DNA from: Rotaria macrura
Lineage: Eukaryota; Rotifera; Eurotatoria; Philodinida; Philodinidae
DNA: 64,000 nt
Direction of reading: 5' to 3'
Assembly (NCBI GenBank): GCA_900239685.1
Contig: OENT01000711.1
Span: 1 to 64,000 of the forward strand
Shown: in pieces, positions 36,339 to 48,569 of the stretch
Layout: each line of letters opens with the position of its first letter
How positions within the stretch are numbered: the stretch's first letter is position 1
The notes under the pieces: generated by a model
Database searches by the model: none
What the model was told of the DNA's origin: nothing
Seen by the model: only the letters and a program-made list of their open reading frames with translations
Position numbers and translations under genes: made by a program

Positions 36339-38238
36339 ATGACATACGCATCGTACAATAAATATGCAAATATGACGAGTAAGGAAAAAGATGATTTATG
36401 CGACCATAATCACGAAAAAATTCAAGAATTGATGATGTCAAGAGACATGAATGTTTCAAGTTCAAATTTAAATCAAAGCAGACAGCAAGTTGGTACGAAA
36501 GCACAAAACGAAGAAAAGAATCAACATTTTAAAAGACATCTTACATCCTCAAGTGAATATGAAGATGGTGAATCGCAGGAAGATGATAATAATTCATTGA
36601 TATTTATTACAAAAGGTAACAAAAGAAAACAAAGATTGAATGAAAGAAATACAATGGACACTATGAATAACAATGAACCTGATATTATTACTATACAAAG
36701 CAAAAGAACAAAAGCAAGCAACTGTAACAGCCGTCTGTTTGTAAACAGTAGAAATAAAAATAATAACACTTACCATTCATATAATAACAATTGTTCGAAA
36801 GATATGAGTCATCATCATTATTTAAGGGAACGTGAAAATTATAACAATAGCTCAACAATGAACGATGACTCAGACATGAATCATAGGAATATGCCAAAAT
36901 TACGTCAAAATCTAAATAGAAAAAACAAATTAAATGAATATGTTGACAATAATTTACAAGGAAACGAAATTAATATCTCTCAGCAAGCCCTGAATTTTGC
37001 TGCTGAACAACATCTTCCACCTCTTCATGTTAAATGTACACCAAAAATAGTAGATCATCAAAATGGAAAAGAAATAATAAAAGCTCTGTTCTCATATATT
37101 GAAAAAGATTTCAAAAATCTAAACAAACATTTTACTAAACCGTTAGGTTTTGAATATTGGTTCATAGATAAAAATGGAGATTTAGTATGCCTTACCAAAT
37201 ATATTGAACTTTTTGTATACTTATGTGAAACCAAAAACTACCCAACAAAAGTAAATCAAACCGAGATTTTACTATCGAAACCAAAACACCTACCAAGTCA
37301 ACACTGTTTAATATTGAAACATGTACCAGAATACATTACGCTTGATGAAATTCAGAATGGAATTAAATTACATACTAATACTCTATTTACCATTGAAGAA
37401 ATGAATGGAACAAGAACAGGAAAATCTCGTCGTATAAGAATAGAAATCAAATCAACTATAGCATAAAGGTTGGATAACAAGTGATGGTCAGTTAATCGAA
37501 GTGCGTGAGTTTCTTGCACCGCCTCGACTTTTAATGTGTTCAAAATGCAATGACCCCGGTCATATGAGAAAATCTTGCAACCTCACTTATGATGCTTGCA
37601 GAAGATGCGGTCAAGACAAATCAGTTGGCAGTCACAATGAATGTACCATTTGCTGTCATAGGTGTAAACAGAATCATCTTTCAACTGATTACAAATGTCA
37701 GTTTTTAATAGATTACAGACGTACTCTTCTTCTTCAATTAAAACAAAAACCTTACTTATTGCCTCCTGATGTTCAACTGTTCATTCCAACTGAATGTCGT
37801 GAACGTGGGGATAAAAACAATGAAATTGTAAGTAAAAAAGTCTCAAAAAGTAATATTTCAGCATCTAGTAATACACGTAATGATCTAAATCAACCATCGT
37901 CATTTAATGTTAACTCACATATTTGGCCGTCATTAGAAAAACATCAAACTAATTATATAAGTTCCGCAGCAGAAGAATCACTGTGGAATGAAATAAGAAA
38001 TAAACAATCGGAAATTGAAAGTTTGAAAGAAGAATTCAACAATAAAATACAACAATGCCAAATTAGATACGATGATAACATTAGAAAAGTTAAATCCGTT
38101 TTACAAATAATGGCAGCTCAGACGAAATATCAAAATGAAAACATTGAACGATGTTATGCAATATTAGATGACTTCATTCCGCTATTATCATCAACATTAA
38201 CATTTTTTCAAAAGATCAATTCAATTTATGCCAAATAA
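36339..38238 (+). pseudogene. LINE ORF1, Gag-like nucleic-acid-binding protein, frameshifted
   Basis: 36339-37466 gives 375 aa: an Asn/Lys-rich N-terminal half, then an RRM-like region (LILKHVPEYITLDEIQNGIK; GKSRRIRIEI). The reading continues in another frame from about 37465 (HKGWITSDGQLIEV) into 37501-38238, which carries zinc knuckles (CSKCNDPGHMRKSC, CRRCG...CTICCHRC) and a C-terminal coiled-coil-like stretch (WNEIRNKQSEIESLKEEF). Such proteins coat LINE RNA into a ribonucleoprotein. One frameshift between RRM and knuckles breaks it; otherwise it is well preserved. Confidence 0.8.
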
Positions 38239-38416
38239 AATGTTTCAAATGAAAACAACAGCGAAGCAAATCAAGTATTAAATTTCATTTCGAACTCAAT
38301 CGAATGCATGAAGGAGCGGCATAATACTTTTATATCAAGTCGAAAATCTCTTCACAGCCTCGTCGATCAACAAGGTCAGCTTTTATTACAAGCAGTAAAT
38401 AATTTAGAATTAAACC

Positions 38417-41392
38417 ATGAATAGTACAACCTTTCATTATTCTAAGCCGATTATATCCTCTCAAACAGTTAATTCATACAAAGGAAAAACTAATGAAAAG
38501 AAACTCTTATTAGAAATGATAAATGAATGGAACTCTCGTACATCAATATCTCTTCTATCCAATAAATGGAGAAAAGTTAGACCCCATTCCCCTAAACAGA
38601 ATTTACTTTTTTTACTGTACAATGTTGAAGGACTAAATACTCATGCTGCGGATGTGGATTTATTACTTTACAATTATCATCCACATATTTGTATTCTCAC
38701 AGGTGTAGGTGCTGCTGTGCGTAAGCAAACGACTTTTCCAAACTATTTTTTAATCTCTCAACCTGGAACGAATTCTTATGGAGGAGTAATGATTCTTTAT
38801 CAACAACACTTAGAATGCAAATTAATTGAAAAAAATACAAACTTCTTAATGATAAAATTAACTTCCAATCATAATCGTATACATGTCGGAGCTATCTATG
38901 TCCCTCCAAACTCTCTTCCTCCTTTAAACTTGTTGTCTAAATATCGAAACAAATCTTTCTATATCTTTGGTGACTTTAATGCGAAACATGTAAACTGGGA
39001 TTGTAAAATGAACAATGCAAGTGGAATTCACTTACAAAATTGGTTAGAATCAACCGGTAATGAAATAATAAAACCAAGTAAGTGCACATCAAAACGATCT
39101 GAATCAATTATTGATTTTGCGATTACTCACGATGCAAATGTATGGTCATCAGAAGTATTAAATGAAGGGACTTCTGATCATTTCCCAATTTTATTTCAAT
39201 CCCCCATAGGAAAAAAGGATGATATTTTTTTTAGAAAAACTAACTGGAAAATATTTAACTTTTTTCTTCTTCTTATATATGAACACTGGATGTCATTAGT
39301 CTACAATCTGGATGAGCAGGCATTCTTCTCACTTTTCTCTTTATTTCTATCATCTCTATGGGATAAGTGAAGTATATACGAAAATGCTTCAAAATTTCGT
39401 ACGCCATGGCCACCGGAGTTAGTTCTCATGGCTAAATCAGTGAATCGTGCTAGAAGAAGGTATAGAAGAAATAAAACTGATACTAAACTACAATACTACC
39501 TATCATTAAAAGAAATATTTATAGATCAACGAACACAAGTTTTATATGAAAAAAGAGAGCAAAAACTAGAATGGATTACTCAAGGACACAACTTATGGAA
39601 ATTCGTTAAACCCTCATTCCACGAATATTCTCCTCAATTCAAAGGGATTAAAAAAGGATCTGAAACAATAACAGATGATACGAAAATTGTTGAAATACTT
39701 GCTAATTACTTTGAAAAACATTTCCAGGAACCAATGCACGACGAATTCAATAATGAACATATACTTGCAATAAAAACATTTGAACAAATAGAGTATCTTC
39801 CAAATATACCATTGGAAACAGTTACAATGAATGAAGTTCAACTAGAATGGAAAAGTTTTAAACCAAAAAAGTCGAGTGACAGTGCAGGTATATCAGCGTT
39901 TATGTTAAAACAACTCCCAATGGAATATTTAGGAATTATGACAGTATTATTCAACAAGTGTGCCACAAAAAGAAACTTTTTTGAGGAAAATAAACATGCT
40001 AAGGTGATATGTTTGTCTAAAGACGGGCTATACCCAACCGAAAATAAACTAAGACCTATATCACTACTACCTAACATAGGTAAATGGTATGAAAGAATTA
40101 TTCATAAAAGAATTCTAAAATGGTGTAAAGATAATAACATATACGTGGATGAACAGTCTGGATTTACTCCTGAAAGAAGACTACAAACTAGAATCATTTC
40201 AATAATAGAAGATATTCGATTAACTATTACAGCATGTAACAGGCCTGCTCTATGTATTTTCGTTGATTTTCTTTCAGCTTTTGACAGAATGTGGTTTCCT
40301 GCACTGATATCTACCCTATATAAACTTGAAATGCCTCTATCCTACATTAAATGGATTGCCTCTTGGTTAAAGAATAGAACTTTAGCAATACACTATGGTG
40401 ATACAATCTCAAGAACAATTAATATGCATGTTGGAGCACCTCAAGGATCGATTTTAGCCGCAACTTTATTTAGACTGCATGTTCATTACTTACCAGCAGT
40501 CTTCTTCCAATTAACAACACATCTTTTTGCGGATGATTTGGCAATTCTGATAACAGGTTCACTTGAAAAGAAATTTTCGCATAACCTTGTCGAACTAGAG
40601 GAAAGAGCGAAACAGGTAATGAATATACTTGAAAAATACTCTGTTGACATTCTTTTACCAGTAAATATCAATAAGACTAAAGCATTATTAATTCATAACG
40701 TTGTTGCACCAAAATTACCAAATATAGAATATAAAAATCAGAAAACTGAATTAGTACATTCCTACAAATATCTTGGAGTCACAACTACACAAAAACTTGG
40801 TTGGGGTAAATATATCGACAATAAACTAAACAAAATTAAAAACATTTATAATGCAATGAAATTACTTTTCCATAATATCCCCAAAAGCATATTGAAACTT
40901 CGTCGTAGAATATTTTTAGCGTTCTCATTGCCTCGTTTTCTCTGGTTAATAACGACTTGGTTCTTCTTTTCCGAAAATCAAAAACAGAAAATCACAAAAA
41001 CTTTCATCACTGGATTAAAAATAGTTTATGGATTGTATGGGTGGGACGATTTTACCACACTAGTTCTTTGTCGAGAGAAAACTTTATTAGATTACATTTA
41101 TTCATATTGGTCACGTTTTTCAATTCATCTTGAGAAATCCCTTGAAGCTACCTCATATCAACACACATGGACGGCTTTTCAAACATTAAGCAAACTAGAT
41201 AAATCACAATATAAAAATCTAGGATTCAGAAAAAACAATAAATTTTTAAATAGGCTAGTAGAAAGAGTAAAACATAGTAAAGAAGATTGGTTAAAATTCC
41301 AGATAAATCACACACCGCAACATGAAATATTTAAAAAATCAACATATTATGTGAACATGTTTGTCTATAAATATCTTTTACTTCAATCTTAA
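38417..41392 (+). pseudogene. LINE ORF2: endonuclease and reverse transcriptase, with in-frame TGA
   Basis: 38417-39370 is the APE-type endonuclease: LLYNVEGLN, IHVGAIYVPP, FGDFNAKHVNWDC and TSDHFPI are visible, but the motif usually carrying the catalytic Glu (LxETxL) reads CILTGVGA. A TGA at 39368-39370 interrupts the frame, which continues unchanged through 39428-41392. The reverse transcriptase there shows LRPISLLPNIGKWYE, FVDFLSAFDRMW, GAPQGSILA and FADDLA, i.e. all palm aspartates. A C-terminal Lys-rich tail follows. The enzyme would nick target DNA and prime cDNA synthesis from it. The stop and the lost Glu suggest a dead copy. Confidence 0.85.
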
Positions 41393-41710
41393 ATGTTTAC
41401 TCATTAGGCGTTAAAACGGACAAATGAAGTTTTATAACAATAGATGTCTCTCTATCCCTTATGTATTCATAAAATATGTACCTGTAAATCATACATTATC
41501 TTTTTATTCTATGTAACGTTGCCATAACATCTATCTTGTATGTTAAAATGAAATGATACTCCTACGTTATGTTTACTTCTCTTATTTTGTTTGTTTGAAA
41601 GACAATTATAAACATCACTGATGTACCTCTTTATTTCTTCATTTCTCTATCTTTAGTATTAGTTCTTTTTCTTCTTTCTTCTTTTTCTTACGTTTGAACA
41701 TGTGAACCAG

Positions 41711-42555
41711 GAATACCGGCTAGAATGTCCTTTAGAAAATGTCCTTTACGAAATGTCCTCGGGATATGGTCCTCGGAAAAAATTTCCCTGAAATTTGGTC
41801 CTTCAAAAAATGTCCTTCAGGATAAATGTCCTTCATGAAAAATGTCCTCGGGGAATGGTCCTTTATATGAAAAAGTTCTTTATCAATAGGGCTGTCGTTA
41901 GCATTAGTATTAAATAATAATATTTTTATAATAATACTAATTCAAATTAATGGGAATGCTTAAAATTATTTTTAGCACTATAACACAAAAGAATTAAGTT
42001 ATTGTTTTAACTCTAATGGAAAAACACTAAAAAGAGCATTAGTTAGTACAATGCTAGTGCTAGTACTAAGCCGACACCCCTAGTCGTCAATTTTTGTTTA
42101 AATATGTTACTGAAATGTAGATGACGCTGTGGTTCAAACATACTCCGAGAGATACTGAAGTCTGGAATGTACCCTCGTTCATAACAATCAAAGTCCAGAA
42201 TTGCTGAACAACGAACCATAGAATTATGTAATCGATGTAGCAATAACCAAATTACACCGAAAGATTTATTACGCGGACTATTGTTTTTTGTTGCGAATGA
42301 AAAATAAAATGAACTTTAATCCGTTATAATAAACTAAACTGCATTATAAACATAATCATCTGGCATTATTGTAATTTTGGTGAGAGGACACTTTCATAAT
42401 GGAGGACATTTTTTCCAAGGACTAAATCAGAAAGGACCATGTTCCAAAGACATTTTTTCCCAAGGAAATTTTGTCTGAAGGACTTTATTGCGAGGACCAA
42501 ATCCCGAGGACATTTCGAAAAGGACATTTTTACAAGGATATTCTAGACTGTTACC
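41711..42555. mobile_element. Foldback element with GGACATTT subterminal repeats
   Basis: CTAGAATGTCC near the left end and GGATATTCTAG near the right end are inverted; both arms contain many AATGTCCTT / AAGGACATTT units in opposite orientation. An 8-bp direct repeat TGAACCAG flanks the 845-bp element (41703-41710 and 42556-42563). Non-coding. Confidence 0.7.
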
Positions 42556-42934
42556 TGAACCAGTATAAGGCACATTACAATAAATGTTAAAAAAAAATAA
42601 CCGATTATGTGACTTGTCGGTATTGCCTGATGATATTTTCACATATTGTAGCGATAAATTGTTTCAAATGGTTCATGCTTTAGTTGGAAGTGACATTGCC
42701 GAAATATTAAAATTACAATCAATCAATTCCACACGTTCATTTATGAACACAGAAAATGCATTGACTATTTTTCAATTAAGTATTTCTGAATTATCATTGA
42801 TTAAAGAGAGGTCATGTTTTAAATTATCAAACGGCGATTTCATCATGAAAATTAGTATCGTAAATGGTTTAAAATATCTTACTTCTATACTTAAATCAAA
42901 ACAAAATGATGAACAAGCAAAAATGGTTGGCAAT

Positions 42935-43252
42935 ACTAATACCCATGTAGCCGATAATGCAAAATAATGGACATTATTTTACATTATTTTTCCCAAATAA
43001 TGTACATAATGTAATGATAATGCAACCTATTTCATGCATTTCATTGCATTATTCGTCAAATAATGGAAAAAATGTTGGGTAATCCATTGTTGTCCAATTA
43101 ATTAGTGCCAATTTTAACATTATTTATTTCTAATGCATGATAATGCATNGAAATGCATGAAATAGGTTGCATTATCATTACATTATGTACATTATTTGGG
43201 AAAAATAATGTAAAATAATGTCCATTAAATTGCATTATCGGCTACATTGGTA
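42935..43252. mobile_element. Palindromic MITE in the pseudogene, with N at the right-arm start
   Basis: Arms of about 105 bp (about 42940-43048 and 43150-43250) carry GTAGCCGATAATGCA, ACATTATTTTTCCC and CCTATTTCATGCATTTC in inverted order. An N lies at 43149 exactly before the right arm. It separates two coding segments of the LPxDI-family pseudogene. Confidence 0.75.
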
Positions 43253-43480
43253 TTGATAATAGATATTACGATTTAATCAATCGTAATCCATTACTGGAAT
43301 CATTAGTTTCTTGGTATGATCAACGACAACAACAAGATATTGATATCAATCAAAGAACATTTTTATCCTCATTGATCGATAATATAATCAATAATTTATC
43401 AAAATCAAGAAACCAATATCGTTATAATGATTGTGTCAAACGATTTGCTGTTAGCTTCTGGGTCATTCATAAAAGATGAC

Positions 43481-44034
43481 CGATAAAAGACAGGTGTCAA
43501 TGAAAATTTGTTAGACATCTGAACGATTAATATGGGCGTTTTCTTTTCTTAGTGTATAACCTTCAGTGTAATTTTAAGACTCCAATTGAAAATGATTATA
43601 GTGCTAAAACAAAGGAAGATTATCATACACGAATATCTATTTGTTTTCAATAGCAACAGTGTGATAACTATTAATTTTTCGTGTTGTTAGCGTTGAGCTC
43701 CATTTTAGTATGCTTGATCATTTTTCTTTTGCTGCTCGGAAAAATTTATTGTCTTTAGAAAATAAAACTATAATTCCATGTGCATTCATTTTTTTTATGA
43801 ATTATGTATTTCATCTTTTTTTCTTATTATATGCATTTGTTTCTATTTCTAGTAATATATTGGTTGAATGAATTGTTATTGAATAAAATGAGAGTGAAAT
43901 AGTTTAATAAGCAGGTTTCTTCTATAATTGTTTTTACATTAAATGCCAATGAAGGAAAAGGAATAACGAAACTTGAAAAATCTGAACATATGATAGAGCG
44001 GAGCTCATAAAAGGCGATTTTAGTTTGCACATCC
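43481..44034. other. Spacer within the LPxDI-family pseudogene
   Basis: AT-rich, between the YYDLINR and YILGG coding segments. It may be an intron or decayed coding sequence; no acceptor or donor pair that restores frame was identified. Confidence 0.3.
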
Positions 44035-46305
44035 TTGATGGATGATTCCTTATATATATTGGGAGGTAAATTGACGTATGACTTTGCTCGATTAAAAATT
44101 GTTGGAGCCTTGCCCAGTCTAACAGCGTTGTGTGATGTAATATCGGACACACATCTTAAAATAATTGAAGTTCAATTTCGATTCGATGAGCTGAAGCATC
44201 ATTCAGATTTACTTAATACCAGATTCTGCTTTATTTCTGAAGATTGCACCGGAGTTGTACAAAAAATTACATACAACGAGAGTACAAAGTCATTCATTGG
44301 ATTCTCTACTCCTCTACCAAATGGAATACCACATGTTAATCACTTCCAAACTGATTCATTCGAACAATTAAAAACCTGGTTCTCTACCGTCGATAAAGCA
44401 CCACTTTTGAACGTTCATATGTTCCAACCAATTCCATCAAGACATCCTAATTCATCATCTCCTTTTCTACTAGCAGCATATGGTGTAAATAACCAATGTA
44501 CATCAATTGATAGTTTAAAACGTTGGAGTTATATATATGATGAATGTTGTAAAAGATAAAATAAGAGTCATCGGTTTCTCAACAGGTAAAATCATATATG
44601 AACACTGCCGTTTCTCTCTCTATACCATTTGAGACTTCAACGATCAACAAATCTATACTGAAACTAATTTTGATGTCACCGGAAATCTATCAAAACACTG
44701 TAAACTCTGATTGTGTCAATGAAAGCCTTTGGAAGTCTTCGTGATTTGAAGTCTTTTCAACTCTTATTTTTTGGAATCTACTCTTTCCATCTAAACTTTT
44801 CCTTATCATTTTGTTACTATTTTTCATTGACCACAACAACATTTAATAATTTCATTTTATCGTTTTGTGATAGACGCTGATGCGAAATATTTAAGCGCTA
44901 TGCGGCTAACTAGCGGTTTCTTTGCTAATCTGACAAATATTAAATTACATGAAAACCAAGATGCATTTAAAATCAATATACCTCCACATTGGACATGGTT
45001 TTTCCTTCGTTCACAACAATTGTTCTTATTTTTTCAGGATGCCACACATGCTCCGATTATTGAAACATATAATTATTGCATACGTTGAGAAATCTACCAA
45101 TATAAAAGATCGTCTGCATTCAGCCTAGACTGTCGTATTTACTTTTCGTCTATGGAAATTATGGATAAAATACAATACTTTTAAAACATCGAATTCCAGA
45201 AAAAACGATAAAAAAGAGCAGTAAAGATAAATATTTTTTAACAATTCCAGTATATTACTCGATTGAAATCAATGCGCATAATTTATTGTACCAATTATTG
45301 CTAGTAAAGCAACGACAACTGCCTCCAAATGTGTTGAATGTGGACTTATTCAATTCTCAACCATGCGAATCAATGTTCAGAAATTCAAGAGCATTGAGTG
45401 GAGCTTATTCAACAGTGGTGAATTTCACTGTTAATGATTTTCTTCGAAGGGCTGAAAAGCTGTTGGTATTTGAACAAATCAAGTGTTACGAAGAAGCAAG
45501 CAATGATGGTCGCTTGCTATTTCCTATATATTATAAGAATAAAAAACACAATGAATCGACAACAGATCAAAGTATTAGTGATATTAATAAATTGAACAGT
45601 GAGTATGTGGCGTTATCTGCTTACAAAACAGCACATGAACTTGTTAAAAATCTGAGCATATTTCATTTATTAAAACAACATACCATTTACGAACTGAACG
45701 ATTTGAGTAAGCATGTATATGATGATCTAAGATCCACATGTATAATAAACGATCATTCGACGTTTGCTTCAAATCATGATATTGAATCCGATTCCGAAAA
45801 TGATTTATCATTCCATAAAGACAGCATCGATGATGCAAATGTTAATTCTAATGGCGACGATGACGGGGGTGAGAATGAATTGTTCACCACGAAAACAAAA
45901 TTTTCTGGTATATGCCTGTTTGACGCAGTTAGTGATGATCAAATGAATTCTTGCTTCAAAATAAATTTAAACAATAATGTTAAATACATTCACAAGCAAA
46001 CTGCATCTTGGTTCCTCATAAAAGCAAATAACCGTTTGTCTGTTGATCGTTTAAATCGAGTGATGGAAATGAAGAAGCAAACATAGGAATGTCAAAAGCG
46101 GTTTTGATGTTGTCACTTTTCTACTATTTGCAGTACATTCGATGCATAAATAAATTGTTCTTGTAGTAATATTGGATTAAGAATATTAGTTTCACGCACT
46201 TGAGTCGAAAAATATTCAACAAAGGATAAAACTTTATATTTAACACACCCGGGTCATACATAAGTGAAACTTTCATAGTTCTACACATTTCTGGATGTTC
46301 ACTTA

Positions 46306-46405
46306 TTGACAAGTATTTCTATGCATTCCTTCGTATTTCTATGTATTTCCACGTATTTCAGAAATACAGAAATACATAGAAATACGCTTTTCCCCCCTTG
46401 GGTAA
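46306..46405. repeat. End repeat (GTATTTCTAT)n plus GCTTTTCCCC, right copy
   Basis: TATTTCTATGCATTCC, CGTATTTCTATG and CCACGTATTTCAGAAATAC units, ending GCTTTTCCCCCCTTGGGTAACCC. It is the inverse of 33014-33175. It lies about 220 bp after the end of pseudogene copy 2. Confidence 0.5.
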
Positions 46406-46779
46406 CCCTCCCCCCCCCCACAATAAAAGACCCCGGATCTTCTATTCTGTTCCAGCATAAAAATTCTCCAGGGGGGGTCTTCTATTAAGAACCAAATTTT
46501 TTCCCAATATTTAATTTAAAAGGTTTTTCAGAAAACCAAGGCGATTTTTAGGAGTCCCATCAGGATTTTCAGGGTTTTAAGGGTGTCATTACCATTATGA
46601 ACACATTATCGTAATATTTACAACTGAAAACCCTAAGAATCGAGCATATTTTGATGGAAAAACACTAATTAAAGTCCCTAATTAACAAAAAATGAATTAA
46701 TTAAAGGGGGTCTTCTATTATGTCGGACGGAATATTTCTCTATAGGGGTCTTCAATAATAGGGGGAGGGGGGGGGTTAC
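46402..46779. mobile_element. MITE with GTAACCC(C)n ends and GGGGTCTTCTATTA motifs
   Basis: The left end GGTAACCCTCCCCCCCCCC with ATAAAAGACCCC, and the right end GGGGTCTTCAATAATAGGGGG with GGGGGGGGTTACT, are imperfect inverted repeats. Internal GGGGGTCTTCTATTA occurs twice more. No coding sequence, no clear target duplication. Confidence 0.55.
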
Positions 46780-48569
46780 TCCATTTCAAACTGAAATATA
46801 AAAACACCTCACCCTTTCACAGGAAACCGGTTTGAGAAGGTTGGACCTAAACAAAGCTTCAGTATTCGACATAACACCAACGAATTTCATTCCAAGATGA
46901 ACTAAAAATCTCCATAATTCAGCTAACGACGACCACCGAAAATGACAGAAAAAAAACAATTCCAAATGAATTCTGAATTCCTATGCATGTATGTCCCTCT
47001 ATGATTATGTTTTCTTTTGGGATGGGGGTCTAGGGGGTTTTCCCTGAATTCAGTTGAATTCTGAATTTAACTGACTTCAGCGAAGATCACCTAGACCTCT
47101 CGATCCCCCTGTCGCGTCGTGAGTAGATTCAGAGACGCAACTATTGAAAACTTCACGGTGCCACAATAATGTATTGCGGTGGAGAGTAAAAGTGATGAAA
47201 TAAAGTAGGATTGAATACGGGTAAAGATCCAATAATATATTCTATTTGAACAGAAAAGAGATGAGATGAAGAACTAGACAAGAGAGTAACGAGCAAGAGT
47301 TACGAGAGAAGAAAGTAGTTTAAGTAGATAAGCTCGAATGGCGAGCGGAAGATATTGAAAGAATGAGTATAGGTATATCTCAATCAAGAGAGAGATATAA
47401 AGTAGAGTGAGTAGATGAAGAAGAAAAAGAGAGAATAATTAAGTTACACTGAATTAACAATTTTAGGCGCAAAGCAATAACAGAGAAAAAGGGAGGGAAA
47501 CTAGAAAGAGAAACAAACAAATGCACACACAACAAACATCAAGATAACATTAGTGACGATTATGCCGTCACACCTCCATTCCAAAAAAATTACCCATAGG
47601 GGGATATGCATATAATTATATGAATTCAAAATTCAGATTTAATCATTGTGGTGAATAATTATGACGATCACCTGGTCCCTGATTTCTGTTTGAAATGATG
47701 GATCATTTTTCTGTGTCGAATTCAGATTGAAATCATATACCCCATTGGATCTGGATTCCGCCATTGGTTCATATAAGATCCGCTAAAGTATTGAATGGGT
47801 TTCTTACTGGCGGAAATGATGAGATTTTCAAAATCCGATTTCACTCGGAGTGTAAATTATCAGATCAGATTCCGATGACACATCGATGGGACCCAACTAT
47901 CGGATATCTTGACATGAGTATTAATTTCTGATATGCTTTGTCACTCTTTCATGCAAGTTATTATCATAAAACCTTACCACTAATAGTCGATCAAAATGAA
48001 AATTGTTTTATGCAATCCGCATCTTAAGCTGAAGAATGTAATTGCTACATCCAGTGCTACCTTCATCATCCATTGAGTACTAACGAAGACTATTAGCTCT
48101 TTCAGAGATCTTGCTGCAATTTGCATAATATTCTCGAGTGATTTGTAACATGAATTTTCCTAACGTTGACGAATTCGTTCAAAGAACTACCGGATACAAG
48201 TGACATGTAATATAGTACGCTGTCTCCGTAGTTATTTCAATGCATCTTATATGATCCAACATATCAATAGTGCCGCGTACATCAATTCGAAAATCTAATT
48301 CATTATGCAACGTATATGGTAATTAAAAATGAAGAGTTTTTCGATGATAATGAAATAGTACCGCAGAGTAGAAAATTCATTTTATATCGAATTTATGAAA
48401 ACGATAAGCTATGAGTAGCACATGCTTAACAGTGACACTCGTGAGCTCAATATGTGGATCTCATAAAAAGTTTCATTTTCATCGACCACCATTAGTAAGG
48501 TTTTATGAAAATCATTTCAATGAAAGAAAAACCCAACATATCAAAAATTCGTAGAAGTCTATTGGAGTT
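46780..48569. other. Intergenic stretch, purine-rich segment, no gene
   Basis: 47150-47560 on the plus strand is strongly purine-rich (AGAGATGAGATGAAGAAC, GAGAGAAGAAAG), begins near CACGGTGCCACAATAATG and ends near TGCCGTCACACC; it might be a solo LTR or a decayed UTR but has no partner in the window. 46960-47100 and 47600-47780 share GAATTCTGAATT / GAATTCAGA motifs. Nothing coding. Confidence 0.35.

Larger units (their letters stand above)
36339..41700 (+). mobile_element. Non-LTR retrotransposon (LINE), two ORFs, inactivated
   Basis: A Gag-like zinc-knuckle ORF1 is followed by an ORF2 with apurinic-endonuclease-type and reverse transcriptase domains, in the order of I/Jockey-like LINEs. 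ORF1 has a frameshift near 37466 and ORF2 an in-frame TGA at 39368-39370. There is no clear poly-A tail or target duplication. The 3' UTR runs from 41393 to about 41700, where a foldback element's target duplication begins. Clade assignment is by motif style only. Confidence 0.85.
42584..46086 (+). pseudogene. Uncharacterised LPxDI-family gene, decayed copy 2 (transposase-like core)
   Basis: Segments in order: 42584-42967 (LPDDIFTYCSDKLF), 43245-43480 (YYDLINRNPLLESLVSW), 44035-44585 (YILGGKLTYDF; SEDCTGVVQK; FIGFSTPLPNGIPH), 44874-45110 (DADAKYLSAMRLTSGFF; FFLRSQQLFLFFQD) and 45240-46086 (SIEINAHNLLY; QPCESMFRNSRALSG; acidic run; YIHKQTASWFL). The conserved acidic residues in EDCTGV, DADAKY and CESMFR are spaced as in an RNase H-like DDE core, so a transposase origin is plausible but inferred. 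Damage: a MITE at 42935-43252, a 1-nt frameshift near 44548, an internal deletion after FFQD, a TAG near 45127 and frameshifts. Intron 44586-44873 has GT-AG ends. The zinc-finger region of copy 1 is missing here. Confidence 0.65.

Noticed and set aside
47150..47560. Solo LTR
   Set aside because: Purine-rich composition and end-like TGCC motifs only; no second copy in the window to compare.
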